From Pseudomonadota bacterium (lineage in GTDB: Bacteria; Pseudomonadota; Gammaproteobacteria; Burkholderiales; Burkholderiaceae_C), in NCBI GenBank assembly GCA_030538085.1, contig JAUNUR010000010.1, positions 1-64,000 on the forward strand: 64,000 nt of DNA, in the 5' to 3' direction. Positions 39,781 to 50,525 of the stretch are shown in pieces; positions within the stretch are counted from its first letter, which is position 1, and each line of letters opens with the position of its first letter. The position numbers and the translations under genes are program-made. Under the pieces are notes generated by a model, which saw nothing but the letters and a program-made list of their open reading frames with translations, was not told where the DNA came from and did no database searches.

Positions 39781-40548
39781 TCACCCCCCGTGCCCGTCGC
39801 CCCGCTGATCCTGGTCTTGCCAGCGTGCCCACCCAGCCGCGCGCAGCATGCAGGCAGGGCAGGTGCCGCAGCCATAGCCCCAGGGGTGGCGCTGTGTGCG
39901 CTCGCCCAGGTAGCAGGTGTGCGTGTGCTCCACGATCATCCGCACCAGGGCATCACCGCCGCCAGCCGCGTCGCCCTGTTGGCCCAGCGCATGCGCCAGC
40001 CGCCAGGTGGCGGCCTTGTCGATCCACATCAAGGGCGTTTCGACCAGAAAGCGCCGGTCCATGCCCAGCGACAGCGCCAGCTGCATGGCTTTCATGGTGT
40101 CGTCGCGGCAGTCGGGATAGCCGGAATAGTCGGTCTCGCAGACGCCGGTGACGATCACGTCCAGCCCCCGGCGGTAAGCCAGCGCGCCGGCGAAGGTCAT
40201 GAACACCAGGTTGCGGCCAGGCACGAAGGTGTTGGGCAGCCCGGCGCGCTCCATCTCGAAAGCCATGTCGCGCGTGAGCGCGCTGTCGCTGATCTGGCCC
40301 AGCACTGCCAGGTCGATCAGGTGGTCTTCCCCCAGCCGCGCCGACCAGGCCGGAAAACGCGCCCGCAACTCGCGCAGCACCTCGCCGCGTTGCCGCAGCT
40401 CGACACGATGGCGCTGGCCGTAGTCGAAGCCGATGGTTTCCACCCGCTCGTGGCGCGTCAGCGCGTGGGCCAGGCAGGTGGTGGAATCCTGGCCGCCGGA
40501 AAACAGCACCAGGGCGCCGTGATGTGGCGTGGAATCAGATGATTGCAT
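39781..40548 (-). CDS. queC: 7-cyano-7-deazaguanine synthase
   Basis: ATP-dependent conversion of carboxydeazaguanine to preQ0 in queuosine synthesis. The 255-residue product has the PP-loop [16 protein letters not shown], the [15 protein letters not shown] segment, and a C-terminal zinc site formed by CYLGE...GCGTCPAC. The C-terminal tail is longer and hydrophilic. It pairs functionally with gluQ at 28908-29837, which acts on queuosine in tRNA-Asp. Confidence 0.96.
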   Translation of the reverse strand: MQSSDSTPHHGALVLFSGGQDSTTCLAHALTRHERVETIGFDYGQRHRVELRQRGEVLRELRARFPAWSARLGEDHLIDLAVLGQISDSALTRDMAFEMERAGLPNTFVPGRNLVFMTFAGALAYRRGLDVIVTGVCETDYSGYPDCRDDTMKAMQLALSLGMDRRFLVETPLMWIDKAATWRLAHALGQQGDAAGGGDALVRMIVEHTHTCYLGERTQRHPWGYGCGTCPACMLRAAGWARWQDQDQRGDGHGG

Positions 40549-40610
40549 GGTCTTGGCGGGCTCTGGCCCCGTGAATCCGCGCCGTCAAAGCGCTCGGAAG
40601 CAACTCGATT

Positions 40611-41246
40611 TCACGCACCATCCAGCGCGCTGAGGTACTGCGCCACCCGTGGCCGCACGCGCATCGGCCGGCTCTTGATGACGGTGCCGATGTTGACGAA
40701 ACACAGGGCCTGTTCGTCGGCGTGCAGCCCGAACAGGGTGCGCAGCGGCGTTGACGCCAGCGCCTTGCCGCTGGTCAGCGCGCCGCCAAAACCCTGTGCG
40801 TGCGCCATCAGCAGCATGTTCTGCACCGCGCAGCCCGCCGAGACGATGCGCTCGTGCGGCTCGATCTCGGCGTCATCGTCGCGCAGGCGCACCACCGCCA
40901 GCAGCAGCAAGGGGGCGCGAAAGGCTTTTTCGCGCGCCTGCTCTATCTGCCGCGCCGTGGCGGTGGCATCGCGCTCGACCAGCGCGGCGGCGAAGGCATC
41001 GGCCAGCCGTCCGCGCGCCGGGGCGGGCACCTCGATGAAGCGCCAGGGCAACAGCTCATGGTGGTCGGGCGCGCTGGCGGCGGCCCCCAGAATGGCCTGC
41101 GCCTGCGCGGCGTCCGGCCCCGGATCGCCCAGGCGCTTGGGCAGGATGGTCTGGCGGGTATGGATCAGCGCGTGCGCCAGCTCAATGACCTCGGGCGGGC
41201 GCGGCTCGCCCAGCGGCGCGGGTTCGGACGGCGTGGAATGAGTCAT
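40611..41246 (-). CDS. Nitroreductase family protein (YdjA-like)
   Basis: 211 residues from ATG 41246. An FMN-dependent NADPH oxidoreductase fold: TRQTILPKRLGDPGPDAAQ with ILGAAASAPDHHELLPWRF near the N-terminus (FMN contacts), and the central VSAGCAVQNMLLMAHAQGFG. This matches the small YdjA group; the physiological substrate is unknown. It stands alone 62 bp upstream of queC on the same strand. Confidence 0.9.
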   Translation of the reverse strand: MTHSTPSEPAPLGEPRPPEVIELAHALIHTRQTILPKRLGDPGPDAAQAQAILGAAASAPDHHELLPWRFIEVPAPARGRLADAFAAALVERDATATARQIEQAREKAFRAPLLLLAVVRLRDDDAEIEPHERIVSAGCAVQNMLLMAHAQGFGGALTSGKALASTPLRTLFGLHADEQALCFVNIGTVIKSRPMRVRPRVAQYLSALDGA

Positions 41247-41409
41247 GGCGGCAAGCGTAGCGCATGGCTGACGAGCGGCGGCGCGCCATACCCTGATCGG
41301 ATGGACGTAGCACCGATGCACGCGCCCTGTTTGACGGGCATCAATAAACAGAGCCCCTGAAGCAGGTAACTTATCACGCTGTCATCGTTGCAAGTTATGG
41401 AAGTTCGCC

Positions 41410-41718
41410 ATGTCGCTCGCCAAAACCGAAAAAGGCCGTGAAGCGCTGGCGCAGCGCGGGTTGTTGTCGCGCCGCGAGCGCCAATTACTCATTCTGTGCG
41501 ATGCACAGCGCACGCAGGACGATCTGATGCGCATGATGGGCGTGGAAATCGCCGAGGACATCGAGCGCCTGGAAGAAGCCGGGTTGCTGATGTTCATCAC
41601 GCCATCGCTGCGCCGCGTGGCCGAGTTCTCCGACACGGGCACGATCGAATTCCCGCTGACGCGCCCACAGGCCGAGACCAGCAGCCTGTCCGCCGGATAC
41701 AGCCTGCAGACAGACTGA
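41410..41718 (+). CDS. Small hypothetical protein with winged-helix-like sequence
   Basis: 102 residues. The stretch from residue 17 to 60 (GLLSRRERQLLILCDAQRTQDDLMRMMGVEIAEDIERLEEAGLL) reads like a short winged helix with a PilZ/HTH-domain-like N-terminus. The C-terminal 35 residues are polar. There is no signal peptide. No operon partner exists: it is convergent with nnrS. I cannot assign a function. Confidence 0.65.
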   Translation: MSLAKTEKGREALAQRGLLSRRERQLLILCDAQRTQDDLMRMMGVEIAEDIERLEEAGLLMFITPSLRRVAEFSDTGTIEFPLTRPQAETSSLSAGYSLQTD

Positions 41719-41798
41719 GCCGAGCCCGGACGCCCTGCGGCGTTGCCCAGGAAATCGCGCTCCCATCCACCGGTTGGGTTGACACGGGGCTGAAGAGG

Positions 41799-43145
41799 TC
41801 AGCCCGCCTTGCCGTCGACACGCGGGCGGCCATACCAGTTGGCGTAACGCGCCGCCCACACGGTGATGATCACCGTCCACAGCATGGCGGCCAGCGCGGT
41901 CACCCATTGCGGCATGCCTTGCACCGCCGCCACCAGCCGCACGCCCACGGCCACCTGCAACAGCCAGAACATCACCCACACCGGGTTGTCGGCCACCAGG
42001 GCGCGGCCACTGTGGCCGCACGATACGCGCGTGACCATGGCGATCATGATCGAGCCCAGAAACCCCATGCCCAGCGCGTGCAGCGCGCCCAGCCCCAGCA
42101 CCGCCTGGCCGGTGGCCAGCCACAGCCCTTGTGAAACGGCGCTGTACAGCAACGCCAGCCCCAGCCAGACAAAGCCCACGTGCAGCATGGCCAGCAGGCG
42201 GATCTTCAGGCTTTGTACCAGGCCCCACACCACCGCCAGCCACAGCAGCACGCCGCCAGCGGCCAGTTCCACCGCGATCACCAGCACCGTCCAGGCCGGC
42301 CAGGCGTCGGCGCTGGGCGCGGCGTAATCCACCCACAGCGCCAGCACCTCGAACACGGCCACGCCCAGCATCAGCCACAGCACCCAGAACGGCCGCCAGA
42401 TATCAATCATGGGCAGCACGTTGGAGGTGAAGAACGGAATCATGCGATGGGCCACGCTGACGTAGGTGACGACGATGAAGCCCCACAGCGCCGTGCGCAC
42501 CAGCACCAGCGCCAGCGCGTCCTGGCCCAGCCCCATCGCGCCGCCCGCGCCCGCCAGGCACAGCACGCCAACGATGCCGCCAATGCCCACCGCCTTGGCA
42601 TGCACGCGGTCGGGCACCTGGCTGGCGCTGATCAGGCGCCAGAACAGCGCCACCATCCACGCCAGGCCCACGGCGGCCAGCGCCAGCCCGGCCAGCGCCG
42701 CCACCGCGTTCAGGTGCGCGCCGGCCAGCCACAGCAGCCAGCCGCCCGCCTGCAACAGCAGGGGCGCCAGCAATTGCGTGGCCGCCAGCGGCGGCACGCG
42801 CAGCCAGTTGGGCCCGGCGGTGAACAGAAAACCCGAGAAAAACAACGGCATGAAGCCAAACACCATCGCGGTGGCGTGCGTTAGCGTGGGCGATACCGCA
42901 TACCCTAGGCCGAACCAGCCGTGCACCCGGTCTTCCTGCACCAGCCACCACCACCCGCTGGCCGCCACCAGCACCACCATGGCCAGAAAAAACCCCAGGC
43001 GGTGGGGCGCCGCCATCAGCATGGGCAGGCGCCACGGCCCCGTCACCGGCGCCGGCCTGCCCGTCCGCGCGGGCGGTGCCGGTGGTGCGGCACGCACGGG
43101 AATCTGGGGCTGGGCAGTGGGGCTTGGTGGCGTTCGTTCAGTCAT
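41799..43145 (-). CDS. nnrS: NnrS family haem-copper membrane protein
   Basis: 448 residues with about 12 membrane helices. It carries the family's HRLGFFLAM near residue 47, and MVFGFMPLFFSGFLFTAGPNW near residue 95 with HATAMVFG upstream. NnrS proteins protect against nitrosative stress during denitrification. No denitrification genes are in the window. The N-terminal 40 residues are Pro/Ala-rich and probably cytoplasmic. Confidence 0.93.
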   Translation of the reverse strand: MTERTPPSPTAQPQIPVRAAPPAPPARTGRPAPVTGPWRLPMLMAAPHRLGFFLAMVVLVAASGWWWLVQEDRVHGWFGLGYAVSPTLTHATAMVFGFMPLFFSGFLFTAGPNWLRVPPLAATQLLAPLLLQAGGWLLWLAGAHLNAVAALAGLALAAVGLAWMVALFWRLISASQVPDRVHAKAVGIGGIVGVLCLAGAGGAMGLGQDALALVLVRTALWGFIVVTYVSVAHRMIPFFTSNVLPMIDIWRPFWVLWLMLGVAVFEVLALWVDYAAPSADAWPAWTVLVIAVELAAGGVLLWLAVVWGLVQSLKIRLLAMLHVGFVWLGLALLYSAVSQGLWLATGQAVLGLGALHALGMGFLGSIMIAMVTRVSCGHSGRALVADNPVWVMFWLLQVAVGVRLVAAVQGMPQWVTALAAMLWTVIITVWAARYANWYGRPRVDGKAG

Positions 43146-43326
43146 GGGAAGCTTGTACGTTGTCTGGCAAAACCCTGACCATGACCCGGGTCAAACTTGC
43201 ACCGCTACGCGTGTGCAAAAGGCTGGGGATTACCCGCGCGCTACAAATTCGTGAGTCTACCGCGCTTGCCCGTCAACGCCATGACTATGATCCTGGCAAC
43301 GGCGCCGACATTCATGCGCATTGGCT

Positions 43327-43451
43327 TTCAACCTATTGAATATTTCGTAATTCATGACACGCTGCTTGCCCTCACCCCAACCCTCTCCCAAAGGGAGAGG
43401 GGGATTTCTTTCTGATGGCCCGCGCTGTCGTGATTTTTGAAAACGTCAATA
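43327..43451. repeat. Family A MITE-like element, copy 3 (short GGGAGAGGG core)
   Basis: TTCAACCTATTGAATATTTCG...TTTTTGAAAACGTCAATA surrounds a short core, CCCTCTCCCAAAGGGAGAGG. It is nearly identical to the copy at 44929-45060. The right end is degenerate. It lies upstream of the flavoprotein gene. Confidence 0.88.
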
Positions 43452-43519
43452 AAAAACGGGGCATTTGTCATGCGGCGCCAGCCGCGGTCATTCGTCATCG
43501 TCTTGAACGCAAAACGGTA
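43452..43519. repeat. Family B intergenic repeat, copy 4
   Basis: CATTTGTCATGCGGCGCCAG, GTCATTCGTCATCGTCTTGA and ACGCAAAACGG directly follow the family A copy. Confidence 0.8.
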
Positions 43520-43542
43520 TCCGCACGCACACCGCGCCGCCC

Positions 43543-44910
43543 ATGCCCACACCGCCAATTGCCACCCGCTTGCCCGCCGATACGGCGACGGTCATGACCG
43601 CCCAGGTCGCCATCATCGGCGCCGGCCCGGCTGGCCTGATGGCGGCCGAGGTGCTGTCCGCCGCTGGCGTGGCGGTGCACGTGTTCGACGCCATGCCCTC
43701 GGTGGGCCGCAAATTCCTGCTGGCGGGCAAGGGTGGCCTGAACCTGACGCATGCGGAAGCGTTCGACCACTTCGTCACGCGCTACCACGCGGCGCAAGAC
43801 CGGGTCGAGCCCTGGCTGCGCGACTTCGGCCCGCAACAGGTGCGCGACTGGGCCGATGGCCTGGGCGTGCAGACCTTCGTCGGCACCTCGCGGCGCGTGT
43901 TTCCGGCCGAGATGAAGGCCGCCCCGCTGCTGCGCGCCTGGCTGCGCCGCTTGCGCCACCCACCGTCTGGCGGCGTGCCGGTGCGATTCCACATGCGGCA
44001 TCGGTGGCTGGGCTGGCAAGACCCGCCAGACACCGCGAATGACCAGCACGCCGATGCATCGCCCACCCGCAGCGCAATCACCTTCCATCTTGAATCCCCG
44101 GCTGGCCCGGTACGGGTACAAGCCCTGGCCGCCGTGCTGGCGCTGGGCGGCGCCAGCTGGCCGCGCCTGGGATCGGACGGCGCCTGGGCGCCACTGCTGG
44201 CCGCCCACGGCGTGCGGGTGATGCCGCTGGTGGCCGCCAACTGCGGCTTCGACGTGGCCGGCCCGGACGATGCGGGCTGGACACCATTTTTCAGTCAGCG
44301 CCATGCGGGCCACCCTTTCAAGTCGGTCGCCATCCGCGTGCAGGACGCGGCGGGCCAGGTGCTGTTTCAGCGCCTGGGTGAATTCGTCGCCACGGCCACC
44401 GGCGTGGAAGGCAGCCTGATCTACGCCGCCAGCCACCTGCTGCGCGAGCAGATCGCCGCGCATGGCCGCGCCACGCTGTGGCTCGACCTGCTGCCCGCGC
44501 GCACGCCCGAACAGGTGCTGGCCGCGCTGAAAACACCTCGCGGCACGCAAAGCCTGTCCAACCACCTGCGCCGCCAGCTGGGGCTGGAAGGCATCAAGAC
44601 CGCTCTGCTGAACGAGTTGCTGCCCCGCCAGACGCTACAAAACCAAGAGCTATTGACCCAAGCCATCAAAGGGCTTCCGATTGATTTAATCCGAACCCGC
44701 CCGGTGGCCGAGGCCATCAGCAGCGCTGGCGGCGTGGCCCTGGACGAGCTGGATGACGGCCTTCAGCTGCGCCGCCTGCCCGGCGTGTTCTGTGCTGGCG
44801 AAATGCTCGACTGGGAAGCCCCCACCGGCGGCTACCTGCTGACGGCCTGCCTGGCCAGCGGCGTGCGTGCGGCGCGCGGCGTGCAGGGCTGGCTTGCCGG
44901 GCAACGGTGA
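43543..44910 (+). CDS. YhiN/BaiN-type (HI0933-like) flavoprotein
   Basis: 455 residues from ATG 43543. An internal ATG at 43594 (MTAQVAIIG) would put the FAD loop AIIGAGPAGLMAAEVL right at the N-terminus and may be the true start. SVGRKFLLAGKGGLNLTH is the family signature. The C-terminus has GVFCAGEMLDWEAPTGGYLL. It belongs to the proteobacterial subgroup named TIGR03862; no reaction is known for it. Near 44634-44690 there is an AT-richer patch (CTACAAAACCAAGAGCTATTG) like the dispersed intragenic repeat. The gene is flanked by two nearly identical family A elements. Confidence 0.9.
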   Translation: MPTPPIATRLPADTATVMTAQVAIIGAGPAGLMAAEVLSAAGVAVHVFDAMPSVGRKFLLAGKGGLNLTHAEAFDHFVTRYHAAQDRVEPWLRDFGPQQVRDWADGLGVQTFVGTSRRVFPAEMKAAPLLRAWLRRLRHPPSGGVPVRFHMRHRWLGWQDPPDTANDQHADASPTRSAITFHLESPAGPVRVQALAAVLALGGASWPRLGSDGAWAPLLAAHGVRVMPLVAANCGFDVAGPDDAGWTPFFSQRHAGHPFKSVAIRVQDAAGQVLFQRLGEFVATATGVEGSLIYAASHLLREQIAAHGRATLWLDLLPARTPEQVLAALKTPRGTQSLSNHLRRQLGLEGIKTALLNELLPRQTLQNQELLTQAIKGLPIDLIRTRPVAEAISSAGGVALDELDDGLQLRRLPGVFCAGEMLDWEAPTGGYLLTACLASGVRAARGVQGWLAGQR

Positions 44911-44928
44911 CTGCCAGCCCACGCGCCC

Positions 44929-45060
44929 TTCAACCTATTGAATATTTCGTAATTCATGACACGCTGCTTGCCCTCACCCCAACCCTCTCCCAAAGGGAGA
45001 GGGGGATTTCTTTCTGATGGCCCGCGCTGTCGTGATTTTTGAAAATCTCAATAGGTTCAA
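44929..45060. repeat. Family A MITE-like element, copy 4 (short GGGAGAGGG core)
   Basis: TTCAACCTATTGAATATTTCG at the left and GAAAATCTCAATAGGTTCAA at the right form the terminal inverted repeats. The interior matches the copy at 43327-43451 base for base over about 110 bp. The right end supplies the stop codon of nrdJ. Confidence 0.92.
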
Positions 45061-48000
45061 CCGCAACTGCCCACGAACCCGCACTGGGTGCAGTAGTCGC
45101 ACCCGTCCTTGCGGATCATGGCGTGCGCGCCGCATTCGGGGCATTTCTTGCCAGCCATGACGCCCGTGGGCACCATGGCGGCGGGCTCCATGCGGGGTTC
45201 GACGGCGGGCAGCTCGTCCATGTCGAACAGCGACCCCTGCGCCGCCAGCGCGCGCTGGGCGATCAGGTTCTCGATGGCGTAGCCAATGGCCGCCACCTCG
45301 CTGTCGTGCCAGCGCGGCACGTGGACGCCATCGGCCTTTTCGTAAGTGCCCAGGCGCACCGGGCCACGGTCCCAGGTGACCTTGCGCATGTCGGACAGCG
45401 CGCGGTCAAGAAAGCCGCCACGCGCGGCCAGGCTGAGCATGCGCATGGTGGCGGTGATCCACTGCTGCGACTCGCCGCTCTGGCCCACGGGCATGAAGAA
45501 TTCAATGGCGCGCTCCACCGTGCCCTTGCCGTCGGCCGTGGGCACCGGCAGGAACGAGACGATCAGGTACAGGCGCTGCTGGCCTTCGTGCGTCCAGTAT
45601 TCGATCTTCTCGGTGACCGAGGGCAGGCCGCCGGAGGGGCGCTTCTCGATCACCGTGCGCATGGGGTCGTAGGGCACGGCGGGCGTGGGCGCGGGCACGT
45701 TGGGGGCCGGCGCCGCCGACGGCTCATCCTTCTTGGCCGGCGTGGTCTCCAGCACCGCGCCCAGGATGCTGTTGGGGCGGTAAGTGGCCAACCCCTTCAG
45801 CCCCGCCGACCAGGCCTGGCGGTACAGGTCCTTGAAGTCGTCGTAGGGGTAGTCCTCGGGAATGTTCACCGTCTTGCTGATGCTGGTGTCCACGTAGGGC
45901 TGCACCGCCTCCATCATGGCGACGTGATCCTGCGCGCTCATCTGCAGCGCGTTGACGAAGTAGTCGGGCAGCTTGTCCACGTCATCGCTCGACACGGTGC
46001 CATCGACCAGCGAGCGGTACAGGCGGAACGCATGGTCTTCCACCGTGTAGCTGCTCTTGCTGCCGTCGGCCTCGCGCTTGTTGCGCGTGTAGCCCCAGCT
46101 GAAGGCCGGCTCGATGCCGTTGCTGGCGTTGTCGGCGAAAGCCAGGCTGACGGTGCCGGTGGGCGCGATCGACAGCAGGTGGCTGTTGCGGATGCCGTGC
46201 TGGCGAATGTCGGCCTGGAGGTCGGCGGGCAGGCGGCTGGCGAAGGTGCCGGCTTTCAGGTAACCGTCGGCGTTGAACTTGGGGAAAGCGCCTTTTTCCT
46301 TGGCCAGCTCGATCGACGCGCGGTAGGCCGCGTCGCGCATGCGGCGCGCGATCTGCGTGGCCAGCTCGCGGCCCTCGGCGCGGTCGTAGCGCAGCTTGAG
46401 CAGGGTCAGTGTGTTGCCCAAGCCCGTGAAACCCACGCCGATGCGCCGCTTGTCGGCCGATTCGGCGCGCTGCTGCTCCAGCGGCCAGAAGGTGACGTCC
46501 AGCACGTTGTCGAGCGCGCGCACCTGCGTGGCCACCACCTGCTCGAAGGCGTCGAAGTCGAACACCGGCTCGCCACCCACGCCAAACGGATGGCGCACGA
46601 AATTGGTCAGGATGATGGGGCCGAGGTCGCAGCAGCCGTAGGGCGGCAAGGGCTGCTCGCCACAGTTGTGCACGTACAGGCCGTTGGCGTCGAAGGCGTG
46701 CACGTCGGCCACGGTGACGTCGTAGACGTCTTCATGGCCCTCGGGCGTCAGACCTTCAACGGTGGCGACGAACCGCTCACGATTCAGGCGGCGCTGGTAA
46801 CCGCCCATGGCGCGGTCAAGGGCAGCCGCCTTCGCTTCGTCGGCAAAGCCCACGCGTTCCGCGAACTCGACCAGGTTGTCGCCGCTGATGACCAGTTCGT
46901 GCTGCGCGGCCACGACGTAGAACGCCTGACCGCCCTGCCCGTTGGGCAACACGCGCTTGCCACCCGGCCGACGCTGGTTGTAGATCGTGCTGACGATGCC
47001 CAGGCGCAGCAGCATCCGCTGCACGGCCTGCAGGTTGGCCAGGTCGCTCTGTGCCAGGCGCACGCTGACTCCCTTGGTCTGCGTACCCTGCACGGAGCCG
47101 TCGCTGTCGAACATGCCGCGCAGCAAGCCGGCATGGAACCCACTGCTGGTGCATTCCAGCGCGGGCGTCAGCCCTTTCGCCCCCGGCGCCATGCCGTAGT
47201 GGAGCGCCAGGTCGCGCAGGGCTGTCGATGCCATCCGAACTTCGCCACGGTCGGCCAGCGGACGCTGCCAGCCGGCGAAATCCGACCGGTGGGGCAGTGT
47301 CTGCGCGGCCGCCAGGGCCGCAACCATCACGCCCGTGGGTGACGACAGGGGAGCACCGTTCGCGACCGTCTTGAAGCGCTCGTCCCAAATCGACAGGACG
47401 GCTTTGTCGGCTTTCAGCACGCCATCGCCAACCAGCAGCCCCAGCAAGTAGCCCTCGGCCTCCGTCCCTTTGCCGTCCCAGCCGCCCATCTCGCGATGGT
47501 TATGCAGCACGACTTCATCGCCGGGTTGCAAATGCTGTGCCTGCACCCACTCGGTGCGCATCAGATAGCGCGTCCGTTTGGCCACACGGCGAATCTTGTG
47601 ATCGCAGGTCAGTCGCAGGCTCTGACCTTCGACCGTGCGCAGCTCCAGCACGGGGCGGTGACCGGTGCGGAAGAAGCCGCGGCTCAACACGGGATAGGCC
47701 GCACCATCCACCACGGCGGTGAACGGCTGGCCGATCAGGTCCTGCACCTGCGCGGGACCGCCCTCGGTCATCACCCAGGTGTCGGCGGTAACGCAGGGGT
47801 TGGTCGCCTCGATGGTCTCGCAGTAGTTCAGGTTGTTGTCGCGCCCGATCTGGTCGAGGAACAGGATGCCCGGCTCGGCGAAGTCGTAGGTGGACTTCAT
47901 GATGGTGTCCCACAGCTCGCGCGCGGGCAGTTTGCGGTACACCCACAGGCCGTCGGCGCGCTGGTAGCCGCCTTGCTCCAGCACCTTCTGGCCGGGCTTG

Positions 48001-48686
48001 GCCTTGTGCGCCAACTCCCAGTCGGCGCCGTCGGCGACGGCCCGCATGAAAGCGTCGCTGACGCCCACCGACACGTTGAAGTTGTTCCAGCGGCCCGGCG
48101 TGCGCTTGGCGGTAATGAACTCGATCACGTCCGGGTGGTCGATGCGCAGCACGCCCATCTGGGCGCCCCGGCGCGCGCCGGCGCTTTCGACCGTGGAGCA
48201 GCTCTGGTCGAACACGTTCATGTAGCTGCACGGGCCGCTGGCGATGCTGTGCGTGCCCTTGACGTCGGCGCCCTTGGGCCGGATGCGGCTGAAGTCGTAG
48301 CCCACGCCACCGCCCCGGCGCATGGTTTCGGCGGCCTCGCGCAGCGCCTCGTAAATGCCGGGATAACCGTCGTCGTCGTGGCCCTGGATGGCATCGCCCA
48401 CCGGCTGCACGAAGCAGTTGATCAGCGTGGCCTGGATGTCGGTGCCGGCGGCGCTCATGATGCGGCCCGCGCCGATGGCGCCCGCCCACAGGTTGCCCAG
48501 GAACTTCTGCTCCCATTCGGCGCGCAGTTCGGGTTTTTCAACGCTGGCCAGCGCGCGCGCCACGCGGCCGTATAGCTGGTCCAGACTGGTTTCGCCGGGC
48601 TTGAAGTATTTCTCGGCCAGTACGTCGTGGCAAATGGGCTGCACACCCGGCAGCTGCTGTGCTCCGGGCAGGGAATCTCGTTTCAT
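45057..48686 (-). CDS. nrdJ: Adenosylcobalamin-dependent (class II) ribonucleotide reductase, intein-containing precursor
   Basis: Reduces ribonucleotides using a B12-derived radical. The precursor is 1209 residues; removal of the 377-residue intein gives an 832-residue enzyme. Features: [35 protein letters not shown] (first redox Cys), and [12 protein letters not shown] with the thiyl-radical Cys directly after the intein. The zinc-ribbon C-terminus is [10 protein letters not shown]...[11 protein letters not shown] 48686 follows a GGAGTGAG site; an upstream ATG at 48725 is less likely. The last codons and TGA are fused to the family A repeat. A B12-independent nrdAB operon lies 10 kb away. 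Confidence 0.95.
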   Translation of the reverse strand: MKRDSLPGAQQLPGVQPICHDVLAEKYFKPGETSLDQLYGRVARALASVEKPELRAEWEQKFLGNLWAGAIGAGRIMSAAGTDIQATLINCFVQPVGDAIQGHDDDGYPGIYEALREAAETMRRGGGVGYDFSRIRPKGADVKGTHSIASGPCSYMNVFDQSCSTVESAGARRGAQMGVLRIDHPDVIEFITAKRTPGRWNNFNVSVGVSDAFMRAVADGADWELAHKAKPGQKVLEQGGYQRADGLWVYRKLPARELWDTIMKSTYDFAEPGILFLDQIGRDNNLNYCETIEATNPCVTADTWVMTEGGPAQVQDLIGQPFTAVVDGAAYPVLSRGFFRTGHRPVLELRTVEGQSLRLTCDHKIRRVAKRTRYLMRTEWVQAQHLQPGDEVVLHNHREMGGWDGKGTEAEGYLLGLLVGDGVLKADKAVLSIWDERFKTVANGAPLSSPTGVMVAALAAAQTLPHRSDFAGWQRPLADRGEVRMASTALRDLALHYGMAPGAKGLTPALECTSSGFHAGLLRGMFDSDGSVQGTQTKGVSVRLAQSDLANLQAVQRMLLRLGIVSTIYNQRRPGGKRVLPNGQGGQAFYVVAAQHELVISGDNLVEFAERVGFADEAKAAALDRAMGGYQRRLNRERFVATVEGLTPEGHEDVYDVTVADVHAFDANGLYVHNCGEQPLPPYGCCDLGPIILTNFVRHPFGVGGEPVFDFDAFEQVVATQVRALDNVLDVTFWPLEQQRAESADKRRIGVGFTGLGNTLTLLKLRYDRAEGRELATQIARRMRDAAYRASIELAKEKGAFPKFNADGYLKAGTFASRLPADLQADIRQHGIRNSHLLSIAPTGTVSLAFADNASNGIEPAFSWGYTRNKREADGSKSSYTVEDHAFRLYRSLVDGTVSSDDVDKLPDYFVNALQMSAQDHVAMMEAVQPYVDTSISKTVNIPEDYPYDDFKDLYRQAWSAGLKGLATYRPNSILGAVLETTPAKKDEPSAAPAPNVPAPTPAVPYDPMRTVIEKRPSGGLPSVTEKIEYWTHEGQQRLYLIVSFLPVPTADGKGTVERAIEFFMPVGQSGESQQWITATMRMLSLAARGGFLDRALSDMRKVTWDRGPVRLGTYEKADGVHVPRWHDSEVAAIGYAIENLIAQRALAAQGSLFDMDELPAVEPRMEPAAMVPTGVMAGKKCPECGAHAMIRKDGCDYCTQCGFVGSCG
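46665..47795 (-). mobile_element. Intein in NrdJ with LAGLIDADG homing endonuclease domain
   Basis: 377 residues (311-687 counted from the upstream ATG 48725). It starts [13 protein letters not shown] (block A, Cys1). Block B is LRLTCDHKI, with the conserved His, and it ends [19 protein letters not shown] (blocks F and G, terminal Asn), followed by Cys+1. The endonuclease core has two dodecapeptides, [11 protein letters not shown] and [10 protein letters not shown], with both acidic residues present. Both splicing and homing residues look intact. Confidence 0.95.
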
Positions 48687-48897
48687 GGGCTCACTCCGGG
48701 GGATCGACGCTGCCGACGTCCACACGCAGCCGGCAGCGGAACGGCCAATTCTTGCATCAAAGACGCCCCCTCATTCAAGGCGTGGATGTGATAGTCCCCC
48801 GCTTTGCTACCAACAAAATAGCTGCATCCGATGAACCAATCTGAGGTTCCGGCCTATTTTTTGGTGAACAAAATCATGCGTTGGCAACGGGCTCTCG

Positions 48898-49059
48898 GAG
48901 ACTGTCCTCAAATTCATCGCGGTAAGCGATTGCCCCGGATCGGGTGTCCTGCAAGGCGCATTTCGCAGCCAATAGCTTGTGCTATTGGCAAGGGATGCAA
49001 CGCCGCAGGGCGCCCGAGACCGGGGACAAGCGCGGCGCGAGGAGTTTGAGGACAGCCTC
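48898..49059. repeat. Family D MITE-like element, full copy
   Basis: 162 bp with terminal inverted repeats of about 23 bp (19 matching): GAGACTGTCCTCAAATTCATC at the left and, complemented, GAGGCTGTCCTCAAACTCC at the right. The interior has AATAGCTTGTGCTATTGGC (hairpin) and GCCCGAGACCGGGGACAAGC. The right end abuts the stop codon of sstT. The remaining gap (48687-48897) shows no gene. Confidence 0.82.
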
Positions 49060-50313
49060 TCAAACCTCGGCCAGCCGAGGCGGCACCAGCGGCGCGGGCG
49101 CGGGTGGCGCCAGCGCGGCGGCGGTGAACAGCACGTCGGTCGACGAGTTGAGCGCCGTCTCGCACGAGTCCTGCACCACGCTGACGACAAAGCCTATCGC
49201 CACCACCTGCATGCCCACGTCGGTGGGCATGCCCAGCAGCCCCGTGGCCAGGGGAATCAGCAGCAGCGAGCCACCCGCCACGCCCGATGCGCCGCAGGCC
49301 GCCAGCGTGGACACCACCGACAGCAGCAGCGCCGTGCCGAAATCCACCCGCACGCCCTGCGTGTACGCCGCCGCCAGCGCCATGACCGAGATGGTGATGG
49401 CCGCGCCCGCCATGTTGATGGTGGCGCCCAGCGGGATAGTCACCGAATACGTGTCCTCGTCCAGCCCCAGGCGCTGGCACAGCGCAAGGTTGACGGGGAT
49501 GTTGGCCGCCGAGGAGCGGGTGAAAAAGGCCGTCACCCCGCTTTCGCGCAGGCAGGTGAACACCAGCGGAAACGGGTTGCGCCGCGTTTTCAGCCACACG
49601 ATCAGCGGGTTCATCACCAGCGCCACCACCAGCATGGCGCCCACCAGCACCATCAGCAGCCGCGCGTAGCCCAGCAGCGCGCTCAGCCCCGCCGTGGCCA
49701 GCGTGCCCGCCACCAGCCCGAAAATGCCCAGTGGCGCCAGGCGAATCACCCACTGCACGATGCCCGACAGCGCATCCGCCCCGTCCAGCAGGACTTGCTG
49801 CGTGGTGTCGCTGGCGCGGCGCAGCGCCAGGCCCAGCCCCACGCCCCAGGTCAGCAGGCCGATGTAGTTGGCCTCCAGCAGCGCCTTGACCGGATTGGTG
49901 ACCGCCGACAGCAGCAGGTTCTTCAGCACCTCGCCAACCGCCTGCGGCGGCACGCCCTCGCCCGGCGCCGTCAGCACCAGCGTGGTGGGAAACAGAAAAC
50001 TCGCCGCCACGCCGATCAGCGCCGCGCCAAAGGTGCCCAGCACGTACAGCGCCAGCACCGGGCGCACCCGCGTTTGCTGCCCGCGCTTGTGCGAGGCGAT
50101 CGACGCCGCCACTAGCACCAGCACCAGCACGGGCGCCACCGACTTGAGCGCCATCACGAACACGTCGCCCAGCAGCGCCGCCGCGCGCGCGCCGGCAGGC
50201 CACGCCAGCGCCAGCACGATGCCCAGCAGCATGCCAATGAAAATTTGCAGCACCAGCGGCACCCGGTGCATCCGGGCCCACGGGCTGCTGGAAACGGAAG
50301 AAGTCGATTGCAT
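49060..50313 (-). CDS. sstT: Serine/threonine:Na+ symporter (SstT)
   Basis: 417 residues of the dicarboxylate/amino acid:cation symporter family. About eight helices are visible, plus the re-entrant loops. Key motifs are [18 protein letters not shown] and [23 protein letters not shown], matching SstT rather than GltP/DctA. Start ATG 50313 ([10 protein letters not shown]). Its stop codon (GTTTGA) is directly followed by the family D end. Confidence 0.94.
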   Translation of the reverse strand: MQSTSSVSSSPWARMHRVPLVLQIFIGMLLGIVLALAWPAGARAAALLGDVFVMALKSVAPVLVLVLVAASIASHKRGQQTRVRPVLALYVLGTFGAALIGVAASFLFPTTLVLTAPGEGVPPQAVGEVLKNLLLSAVTNPVKALLEANYIGLLTWGVGLGLALRRASDTTQQVLLDGADALSGIVQWVIRLAPLGIFGLVAGTLATAGLSALLGYARLLMVLVGAMLVVALVMNPLIVWLKTRRNPFPLVFTCLRESGVTAFFTRSSAANIPVNLALCQRLGLDEDTYSVTIPLGATINMAGAAITISVMALAAAYTQGVRVDFGTALLLSVVSTLAACGASGVAGGSLLLIPLATGLLGMPTDVGMQVVAIGFVVSVVQDSCETALNSSTDVLFTAAALAPPAPAPLVPPRLAEV

Positions 50314-50525
50314 GCGAAAGTTTCTGATCGCGCCGCGGGCCACCGCCCGCCGCGCGCACGAGGACTGAAAAGAGCGCTATTTTCACCGAGCATGCGGGCC
50401 ACGCCCAGGCGCTGTCGCGTGGACGGCATCACGGACACATGCCCGGCCATCGGCCGCCGCGCCTACAATTCGCGCTTCACGCTGGCGCCCGCGCCGGCCC
50501 GTTCACCAGCCTCTGGACAGATACC

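Noticed and set aside
41799-43145. NnrS considered as a cytochrome oxidase subunit because of haem-copper-like helices
   Set aside because: No binuclear-centre histidine pattern of oxidases; helices and N-terminal motif fit NnrS.
45039-47342. 767-codon open frame opposite nrdJ and its intein
   Set aside because: Low-complexity antisense translation; the minus-strand frame has all RNR and intein motifs.
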